A stretch of 6,145 nt of DNA from Hyphomicrobiales bacterium (GTDB lineage Bacteria; Pseudomonadota; Alphaproteobacteria; Rhizobiales; Aestuariivirgaceae). The notes under the pieces are model-generated. The model was not told where the DNA came from, made no database searches, and saw nothing but the letters and a program-made list of their open reading frames with translations. Position numbers and translations under genes: made by a program. The stretch lies in the NCBI GenBank assembly GCA_012032065.1, contig JAAURV010000199.1:1-6145 (forward strand), given 5' to 3'. Of the stretch, positions 1 through 5,246 are shown in pieces (position 1 is the first letter of the stretch; every line of letters begins with the position of its first letter).

Positions 1-27
1 GTTAGTTGCTCTAGCAATTTGAATCTG

Positions 28-74
28 GCGCATAATTGAACGCTCAAGTGATTCCACTTGAGCGCGTTATGCGC
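28..74 (-). terminator. 47-nt nested hairpin at the end of the ABC operon
   Basis: The inner arms CGCTCAAGTG (41-50) and CACTTGAGCG (55-64) pair perfectly over 10 bp around the loop ATTC. The outer arms GCGCATAA (28-35) and TTATGCGC (67-74) pair perfectly over 8 bp, separated from the inner stem by an asymmetric internal loop (TTGAA against CG). On the minus strand the structure starts at the last base of the ATPase stop codon, where a transcript terminator or a 3' mRNA-stabilising stem is expected. The tail after the inner stem on that strand (TTCAATTATG) is only moderately T-rich and there is no clean T-run, so intrinsic termination is not certain. A protein-binding palindrome or a dispersed repeat copy are alternatives. 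The inverted repeat is certain; its role is inferred. Confidence 0.55.
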
Positions 75-815
75 TAAAGCCGGCCTGCCTCGATAATCCG
101 CTTCAGGAACGCCTTGGTGCGCTCCTGCGTGGCGCGCCGAAAATCTGGTCGGGCGAGCCTTCCTCGTGAACGACGCCTTCGTAGAGAAAGCACACCTTGG
201 AGGCGACTTCACGCGCAAATCCCATCTCGTGGGTCGCAAGCAGCATGGTCATGCCCTGGCCCGCGAGATCGCGCACGATGTTCAACACCTCGGAAACAAG
301 TTCCGGGTCAAGCGCCGAAGTGATCTCGTCGAGCAGCATCACCTTGGGCTCCATCGCCAGCGCGCGCACGATGGCGACGCGCTGCTGTTGGCCACCCGAT
401 AGTCTGTCGGGATACTCACGCGCTTTCGCTTCCATGCCGATGCGTTTCAACAGCGGCATGGCGCGCGCCTCGGCTTCCGCCTGCGAGAGCTTCAACACTT
501 TGAGCGGCGCCAGCGTCACGTTCTCCAGAACGCTCATGTGCGGAAACAGATTGTAGCTTTGGAAAACGATGCCGACTTCCTGGCGCAGCTTGTTAACATC
601 CACGCCCGGGCCGAGACGCGGTCGTCGTGCAGCCGGATCTCGCCGCCCTGGATGGGTTCGAGGCCGTTGATGCAGCGGAGCAGCGTGGACTTGCCGCAGC
701 CGGAAGGCCCGATCAGGCACACGACTTGGTGCTCGTTCACCGCCATGTTGATGCCGCGCAGCACCTTGATTGGCCCGAATTCCTTGTGAACGTCGCGGAT
801 TTCGAGGAACGCCAT
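74..815 (-). CDS. Polar amino-acid ABC transporter ATP-binding protein (two apparent frameshifts)
   Basis: This is the cytoplasmic ATPase that powers amino-acid import with the permease and binding protein upstream (HisP/GlnQ/AapP type). Joining three frames gives about 247 residues, normal for the family. Landmarks in the joined protein are Walker A GPSGCGKST at 36-44, Q-loop Gln86 (FQSYNLFPH), signature LSGGQQQR at 139-146, Walker B VMLLDE ending at Glu164, D-loop SALD at 167-170 and switch His196 (ATHE). The Walker B region reads DEITSALDPE, with Ile where Pro is commonest. The frame breaks at about 605-612 (GGCCCGGG, one G or C short) and at 140-143 (four A, five expected). Past the second break the tail TQERTKAFLKRI leads to a TAG at 74-76. 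The start ATG lies one base after the permease stop (TGACATG) and has a strong GGAGG at 821-825, five bases upstream, so the two genes are probably translationally coupled. Taken literally, the first frame stops at 534 after Walker A and the product would be non-functional. The identity is secure; whether the breaks are real is not. Confidence 0.93.
140..143 (-). other. Apparent frameshift 2 in the ATPase gene (A-run)
   Basis: The plus strand shows AAAA followed by TCTGG. Read as given, the protein goes DQIFGAPRRS and stops at 103. With a fifth A it reads DQIFRRATQERTKAFL and continues to the family-typical C-terminal helix, ending at 74. A missing base in a homopolymer is the simplest explanation. 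Confidence 0.75.
605..612 (-). other. Apparent frameshift 1 in the ATPase gene (GC run)
   Basis: Upstream of here the protein reads IRLHDDRVS in one frame, and downstream it reads PGVDVNKLRQEV in the next. Adding one G or C in this run gives RVSGPGVDVNKL and keeps the family's spacing between Walker A and the Q-loop. The shift has the same sign as the other three breaks in the window. Confidence 0.75.
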
Positions 816-816
816 G

Positions 817-1968
817 TCAGCCTCCGGCTTTCATGCGAGCATTGTCGCGCTCGATCAGCTTGTCGACGAAGCGGGCCTGCGGAATGGTGATCAGCACGAA
901 GAGGATCGCGACCACGGTCACCGCCGACAGATTGAAGGCGTTCGCCGCGATGATTTTCGACTGGCTGAAGGAGTCGATCAAACCCACGACCTGCACCAGC
1001 GCTGTATCCTTTTGAAGCCCGATAAAGTCGTTAAGCAGCGGCGCCATGATGCGGCGAATGGCTTGCGGCACCACGACGTGGCGCATGGTCTGCATGTAGG
1101 AGAGACCGAGCGAGCGCGCCGCCGAAATCTGACTCCAGTGAATGCTCTCGATGCCGGCGCGATAGACTTCGGCGACATAGGCGCCATAGGTGAGGGTGAG
1201 CGCCAGAATGCACCACCACATCACCGGAATGCGGGTCGCCGAGCGGAGTTCCTGCACCGACATCGCCGAGGTATCGACGAACAGTCCATAGATTTGTGGA
1301 ACGATGAGATCGGGAATGCCCGATGTGGGGATGCCGAAGCCGATGAGATAGAGAGTCACGATGCCCGGAAGTCCGCGGAACACATCGCAGTAAAGGGTTG
1401 CCAGCGCGCGGATCGGCTGGCCCGCCGCCCCCGGCATCAGCCGCGCGAGCGCCACGATGAGCCCCCAAACCAGCACCAGAATTTCGGCGATCACGAAGGT
1501 GACGATGTTCACGGTGATGAACTTCCATGTCACGATCCACCATTTGTCCTGCATCAAGGGCAGCAGGAAGAAGGTCTTGCCGACGGCGGCGTCGTTCATG
1601 AAAATGAAGCAGAAGAAAGCGAGCGCGATCAGCGCGAAGACGCCCCATCCGAAGGTGATATGCGCCTGATCGCGCGCGGCGGCTGTGGCGATCCGGGTTT
1701 CGACGGCATTATTTTGCGCGCGCGCGGCAGCCGCCTCGCGCGCGAGCTTGATGGATTTCCACGCCGGCCAGAAGAGAACGGCGGCCGCCGCAATCGTCAG
1801 TGCAAAGATGATTTCCCAACCGGCGCTCGAAGCGCCGAGATGCGCCAGCGCATTTCGAACCAGGACTGTCGAGCCAATCGCCGCCAGCACGCAGAAGCCG
1901 GCAAAAGCCATGGCCGCGATGGCCAATCGGTCCGCGGGTTTTGGGAGATTGGGAATTGAGTGTGTCAT
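817..1968 (-). CDS. Amino-acid ABC transporter permease with extended N-terminus
   Basis: This is the inner-membrane channel subunit of a polar amino-acid importer (HisM/GlnP-like, binding-protein-dependent permease family). From the ATG at 1968 it has 383 residues, against roughly 220-240 for a minimal family member. The transport domain starts near residue 145 with long hydrophobic helices (about 145-175, 200-215, 248-266 and 345-364). It includes FRGLPGIVT at 197-205, equivalent to the family's FRGTPLLVQ motif, and an EAA-type ATPase-coupling loop at about 282-313 (SAARSLGLS then VVVPQAIRR). The first 140 residues add about three membrane segments (15-37, 50-68, 105-125) with a charged, Ala-rich stretch at 70-103. 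No second permease is present, so the channel is probably a homodimer or pairs with a subunit encoded elsewhere. A GTG at 1980 in frame would add four residues; I prefer the ATG because GGAG at 1980-1983 sits upstream of it. The stop is one base from the ATPase start. Confidence 0.93.
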   Translation of the reverse strand: MTHSIPNLPKPADRLAIAAMAFAGFCVLAAIGSTVLVRNALAHLGASSAGWEIIFALTIAAAAVLFWPAWKSIKLAREAAAARAQNNAVETRIATAAARDQAHITFGWGVFALIALAFFCFIFMNDAAVGKTFFLLPLMQDKWWIVTWKFITVNIVTFVIAEILVLVWGLIVALARLMPGAAGQPIRALATLYCDVFRGLPGIVTLYLIGFGIPTSGIPDLIVPQIYGLFVDTSAMSVQELRSATRIPVMWWCILALTLTYGAYVAEVYRAGIESIHWSQISAARSLGLSYMQTMRHVVVPQAIRRIMAPLLNDFIGLQKDTALVQVVGLIDSFSQSKIIAANAFNLSAVTVVAILFVLITIPQARFVDKLIERDNARMKAGG

Positions 1969-1979
1969 GCTTGCCGCCA

Positions 1980-1983
1980 CTCC
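1980..1983 (-). promoter_or_regulatory. Ribosome binding site that favours the ATG start of the permease
   Basis: On the minus strand GGAG lies 11 bases before the ATG at 1968. The competing GTG at 1978-1980 overlaps the last base of this GGAG, so the site can serve the ATG but not the GTG. The spacing is slightly long, so the start choice is likely rather than certain. Confidence 0.5.
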
Positions 1984-2037
1984 GGCGCGGCTCGAGAGAG
2001 CGGCGCTGAACTTCTAGACAGTCGGATGGAAATGGAC

Positions 2038-2062
2038 AGGGCCGCCGGAGTGTGGCGGCCCT
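2038..2062 (-). promoter_or_regulatory. Intercistronic stem-loop between binding-protein and permease genes
   Basis: AGGGCCGCC (2038-2046) and GGCGGCCCT (2054-2062) form a perfect 9-bp, GC-rich stem with a 7-nt loop. It starts seven bases after the binding-protein stop on the minus strand. After the stem comes GTCCATTTCC, not a strong T-run. In many binding-protein operons a hairpin in this position partly terminates or stabilises the message so that the binding protein is made in excess over the membrane subunits; that role here is inferred from position. The remaining gap to the permease shows nothing else. Confidence 0.6.
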
Positions 2063-2069
2063 TGGAGTC

Positions 2070-2912
2070 TCAGGGTTCGAGATAGGGGATCGAGGCGGGA
2101 TCCTTGCCCCAAGCCGAGGCAAGATGCTTGGCGCCCAACTTGGCGATAGTGCCGTCGTCGATCATCGCCTGCATGATCTTGTCGATGGTGGCGTTGTTGG
2201 CATTGCCCTTCGGATAGATTGCGCCGTAGGCCTCGCCGGTCTTGTACTGGCCGATCACCATGGACTTGCCGCCGGTCGCAACTTCCTCGGCAAGAGTGAT
2301 CGACGTATCGGTGATCGCCGCGTCGATCTGGCCCGCTCGAAGCGCGGCGAACATGTCGCCTTGATCGGGATAGACTTGCGGTTCGGCGACGCCCAGTTTT
2401 TCAGTCGCGAACGCGGCACCCGTGGTTCCCTGCTGCACGCCGACCTTGGCGGTCTTGATCGTCGTGCCGTCCACCGGCGCATCGGCGCGGGTGAGAACGC
2501 CCATGTCGGAGTTGAAATAGGACACCGAGAAGTCGTGCACCTTCTTGCGCTCTTCGGTGATCGAGACTTCCGACATCGCGAGATCCCAGCCCGACGTCTG
2601 CGCGGCGATCAGCGCATCCCAACCGACATTCACGACCTCAAGTTTGTCATAGCCAGCGCGCCAGGCGATCTCGGCGGCCATGCAGTATTCCATGCCGTCC
2701 TTGATGGCTTCCGGCGTATCGCCGTTCCACCACACGGGTGCGGGCAGCGAAACCGCGACAGTCAACTGCCCGGCCTTGGCCGGAGCGGCAATCGGAATGG
2801 ACCCCTTCTGCCCGGACACTTCGCAATTTCCGATCATGTCTGCCGCAGCTGCAGGCGCCGCGAGCGCCATGAATGCAGCCGCAGCCAAAAGCACGCGTTT
2901 GGTAATCGCCAT
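2070..2912 (-). CDS. Periplasmic amino-acid-binding protein of the ABC importer
   Basis: This is an extracellular solute-binding protein of family 3 (HisJ/ArgT/GlnH type), 280 residues, which captures a polar amino acid in the periplasm and delivers it to the permease encoded downstream. Residues 1-24 form a signal peptide: Lys5-Arg6, an Ala/Leu-rich core, and an Ala-rich end with likely cleavage before Asp25. The mature domain has LTVAVS at 50-55, the signature SITEERKKVHDFS at 117-129, the loop GTTG at 162-165, and DAAITDTS at 197-204. By analogy with HisJ, Arg122, Thr163/Thr164 and Asp202 should contact the ligand's carboxylate and amino groups. Cys30 and Cys77 could form a disulfide. The ligand cannot be named from sequence alone. 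The ATG at 2912 has a good AGGGAG at 2923-2928, 10 bases upstream. It is the first gene of the operon. Confidence 0.94.
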   Translation of the reverse strand: MAITKRVLLAAAAFMALAAPAAAADMIGNCEVSGQKGSIPIAAPAKAGQLTVAVSLPAPVWWNGDTPEAIKDGMEYCMAAEIAWRAGYDKLEVVNVGWDALIAAQTSGWDLAMSEVSITEERKKVHDFSVSYFNSDMGVLTRADAPVDGTTIKTAKVGVQQGTTGAAFATEKLGVAEPQVYPDQGDMFAALRAGQIDAAITDTSITLAEEVATGGKSMVIGQYKTGEAYGAIYPKGNANNATIDKIMQAMIDDGTIAKLGAKHLASAWGKDPASIPYLEP

Positions 2913-2951
2913 GATTTTTCATCTCCCTGTCGTTGGCGGTTTGAAAGAGAG

Positions 2952-2980
2952 GATACACCGGAAAGGCCGGGCGGTGGCAA
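2952..2980 (-). promoter_or_regulatory. Candidate sigma-70 type promoter for the ABC operon
   Basis: On the minus strand TTGCCA (2975-2980) and TGTATC (2952-2957) are separated by 17 bases and lie about 40 bases upstream of the binding-protein start. With the preceding C the first box reads CTTGCC, close to the alphaproteobacterial CTTGAC. The -10 match is weak (TATCCT two bases further on is an alternative with 19-base spacing). The position is sensible but the call rests on short matches. Confidence 0.35.
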
Positions 2981-3078
2981 GGGTTACTGTGGAATTTTAG
3001 GGGGCGCACCTCGGCAGTGCCCGGCGCCGGCAAGCCGCGTCACAAATGACCATTGACCCTAGGTAAAATACCGGGCAA

Positions 3079-3105
3079 TTTGAACGGGTTGTTGGCACTT
3101 TGAAC
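3079..3105. repeat. Short direct repeats in the divergent intergenic region
   Basis: TTTGAAC occurs at 3079-3085 and again at 3099-3105, exactly 20 bases apart (about two helical turns). Just upstream, TGACC occurs at 3047-3051 and 3054-3058. The repeats lie between the divergently read operon and phospholipase-like gene, where a regulator could bind, but seven-base repeats can arise by chance. The rest of the gap (2913-3143) also holds the palindrome CCGGCGCCGG at 3021-3030 and a 6-bp hairpin at 3111-3127, and no gene that I can support. Confidence 0.3.
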
Positions 3106-3143
3106 CAATCCGCCGCCGTGCGCGGCGTGGGACGCAAACTCAG

Positions 3144-5240
3144 ATGCGCAGGCCTTCGAAGATAAGGTTGTATGTGCGCCGGACCACAAACAGCTTCGGC
3201 CATTTCCTTGGCTGGTTCTCGGTTCTAGCGACGATCGCTATTCTCGCTTTGGTCGACTTTGGCCCGACACTCACCGACACCGTCGTCGATACGCTTTACG
3301 CGAATGTGGAAAGGCCCAACGCCGGCGAGGTGCCGCCTACCTTCACGCATTTCCCGTCCGGGCCACGCATTGCTTCCGTGCTCGGAGGAAAAGGCGAAGG
3401 ATTGAATTGCAGCATTCCAGAAATTGCCAAGCTGGCCTTCGGCAAGCCGAAGGATGCGCAGTCCCCTCTGGCCATGAGGTTCCGCCAGGCTTGCATCATG
3501 CACGACCTTTGTTACCGCCACGGCCTTGCCACTTACGGCTACACCCAGACCGATTGCGACTACATGCTGCAGGAACAAGCCTATCAGGCGTGCAGCTACT
3601 TCAAAACCGACCGCGCGGGATGCAAGCTGGCGGCGAAGAAGGTGCTGCTCGGCGTGAGATTTGGCGGCAAGGACTCCTATCAAGCGGCCGAATCCTCGAC
3701 TTATTTCGAGTACGATCCCTTCCCTCTCAGGGCCACGGAGTTTTCCTTTGCGCGCTCGCTTTATTCGCAACTCAGCGGCAAGGAGTCTTTGATTGCGTTT
3801 CACGCGAAACAGTCGAGCCTCTCGGCAACCGAATTCAACGGCGAGCCGCAGAACGTGTGGCTGCCGCCGCAATACTATGCGGCAGCACCCCAACACACGC
3901 TGGACGAAAAGGGTTTCAGCAGGCTTGTGTGGCCGCTGAGGCGTGACTCCGTCAGCACCGCCATGTGCATCACACAGCGCAGCCACGCGACTCTCTATAG
4001 AGAGCCGTCGAAGGCCAATGGGCTCGCCTCTTGCAACATGCCGGCGGTCCAGTCGCTGGTCGACTTGAATTCAGGCTCGCCAGTGGTGGTTCGCAGCCCG
4101 AAGAACAAGGTGATTGCCGCCGCTGTCACGAATCTCGGCCACAGCGAGGAGATCAATATCGATGGAGCCACCGTCGATACCCAGCAACTCAACGCCAAAT
4201 GGATCGAGCTTGGCGCCAACAATCCGTACAATGTCTATGGCTTCTTTCAGAGCGCCTATTCGACGGGAAACTTTCTGGACACCGGCGCGGCCCACGATCT
4301 CCTTCTTTTCAAGCGCGGACGCCGCAAAGGCGTGGGCTACGAAGACAGCGTCGACTTCATCATCGTTCCGCAGGCCGAATTGAACCCGGACCTCGAACCC
4401 GAAGCGGAGCCCGGCACGCGGCTGACGAAGAGAGCCGCCGTGATCATTCCCAAGCAGCCGATACCGGAGGCGGCCGAACCTGTCGTGCGCCTGCCGAACT
4501 TCTCGGGCCGCGACAGTTTGCTCGGCCTCGGCCTGGCGGGCTGCCGGCGCAATTTCGACTGCGCCGTTGAATCCGTCTGGCAAATGCTTGGCTGGCAGAA
4601 GAGCCCGGCCTGCAACGAGAAGGGAATTTGTTTTCGTCTCTACGGCTTCGGCAACGAGCCTCCCTTGCAACTGCCCATCGAGATTGCGGGCAAATATCTG
4701 GGAACCATCGATCCCTCGTTCGCGGCGCGGCCAATCCTCGTTGTAGGCCATCAACAAGAGAAAAAAGTGCAGCTCTTTTTGTCGCGAGTCCGCCACGCGA
4801 CGGGGGAGTGCAAAAGCAACAGCGCAAAAGATACGACGTGTGTCGATCACATTCACTTCGAAATCGCAGCGCTCACCGTCACAGGTGAGTCCGGTGACCG
4901 CGCGCTCAGTTATGACGGTGGCGCGCTGTGCAAACTGCAGAAGGTCTTGAAGAAGAACGCGCCAGGCTCGTGCCAGCTTCCGACAATTGAGGAGACCCAC
5001 AAGAAATTCACCTGGGCAAACCGGATGAAGGCGAGCCAGATGCTGGTCGGCGACTTTGTCGGCAACGCCGATCTCGACGTTGCGTTCATGGATGTCTGCG
5101 ATCCGGCGAACCCGGTCGTGCTTGAAGGACGGCGCGATGCCAGTGGCAATACGACGACGTTCGCAAGTTCGCGGGAGTCGGCTTTGGAGCTTCAATGCGA
5201 GGCTTTCGACACGTCCCGATTGGCGCTTGCAAAACCTTGA
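3144..5240 (+). CDS. Membrane-anchored phospholipase A2-like protein with large uncharacterised C-terminal region
   Basis: The product has 698 residues. The basic N-terminus (RR at 2-3 and 12-13) is followed by one hydrophobic segment at about 21-39 with no clear signal-peptidase site, so I infer a signal anchor with the body in the periplasm. Residues 85-165 look like a phospholipase A2 domain: Cys89 in a possible calcium loop (LNCSIPE), then C117-x-x-H120-D121-x-C123-Y124 (the PLA2 Cys-His-Asp-Cys motif), then D137-C138-D139 in the next helix, where PLA2 enzymes carry the second catalytic Asp. Six cysteines (89, 117, 123, 138, 150, 160) could make three disulfides. Residues 190-405 match nothing I know. 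A Pro/Glu-rich linker at about 410-450 leads to a second unassigned part with twelve-cysteine enrichment shared with the middle region (275, 297, 467, 473, 490, 496, 556, 566, 596, 610, 652, 685). At 634-648 VGDFVGNADLDVAF resembles one degenerate FG-GAP/VCBS blade. The predicted reaction is hydrolysis of a phospholipid sn-2 ester, but activity is not assured. The start has only a weak GGGA at 3129-3132. It stands alone: divergent from the operon, convergent with ppc. Confidence 0.82.
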   Translation: MRRPSKIRLYVRRTTNSFGHFLGWFSVLATIAILALVDFGPTLTDTVVDTLYANVERPNAGEVPPTFTHFPSGPRIASVLGGKGEGLNCSIPEIAKLAFGKPKDAQSPLAMRFRQACIMHDLCYRHGLATYGYTQTDCDYMLQEQAYQACSYFKTDRAGCKLAAKKVLLGVRFGGKDSYQAAESSTYFEYDPFPLRATEFSFARSLYSQLSGKESLIAFHAKQSSLSATEFNGEPQNVWLPPQYYAAAPQHTLDEKGFSRLVWPLRRDSVSTAMCITQRSHATLYREPSKANGLASCNMPAVQSLVDLNSGSPVVVRSPKNKVIAAAVTNLGHSEEINIDGATVDTQQLNAKWIELGANNPYNVYGFFQSAYSTGNFLDTGAAHDLLLFKRGRRKGVGYEDSVDFIIVPQAELNPDLEPEAEPGTRLTKRAAVIIPKQPIPEAAEPVVRLPNFSGRDSLLGLGLAGCRRNFDCAVESVWQMLGWQKSPACNEKGICFRLYGFGNEPPLQLPIEIAGKYLGTIDPSFAARPILVVGHQQEKKVQLFLSRVRHATGECKSNSAKDTTCVDHIHFEIAALTVTGESGDRALSYDGGALCKLQKVLKKNAPGSCQLPTIEETHKKFTWANRMKASQMLVGDFVGNADLDVAFMDVCDPANPVVLEGRRDASGNTTTFASSRESALELQCEAFDTSRLALAKP

Positions 5241-5246
5241 ATTCTC

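Noticed and set aside
6..17. Near-palindrome TTGCTCTAGCAA at the left edge
   Set aside because: Five base pairs with a two-base centre is too short to mean anything without neighbouring context.
814..1959. Open frame of 381 codons on the plus strand opposite the permease
   Set aside because: It is rich in His, Arg, Asp and Glu and lacks any recognisable domain. It mirrors the permease codons, as expected for the antisense of a GC-rich membrane protein gene.
3021..3030. Palindrome CCGGCGCCGG as a terminator or operator
   Set aside because: It has no loop and no T-run, and such palindromes are common by chance in GC-rich DNA.
2052..3056. Open frame of 334 codons on the plus strand opposite the binding-protein gene
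   Set aside because: The opposite strand encodes a clear family 3 binding protein with signal peptide and ribosome binding site. This frame has an Arg/Gly/His-rich composition and no family match that I can see.
3053..3069. Promoter for the phospholipase-like gene from TTGACC (3053-3058) or TAAAAT (3064-3069)
   Set aside because: Each box is good alone, but they are only five bases apart and neither has a proper partner at 16-18 bases.
3177..3200. Twin-arginine export signal in the phospholipase-like protein (RRTTNSF)
   Set aside because: The residues after the Arg pair do not fit the usual S/T-RR-x-F-L-K pattern, so an ordinary signal anchor is the safer reading.
3225..3986. Open frame of 253 codons on the minus strand inside the phospholipase-like gene
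   Set aside because: It lies opposite the PLA2-like domain, shows no motif, and would overlap the real gene entirely.
4071..5195. Open frame of 374 codons on the minus strand inside the phospholipase-like gene
   Set aside because: The plus-strand protein has a coherent signal anchor, catalytic motif and cysteine pattern. The antisense frame shows none of these and is Arg/Ala-rich.
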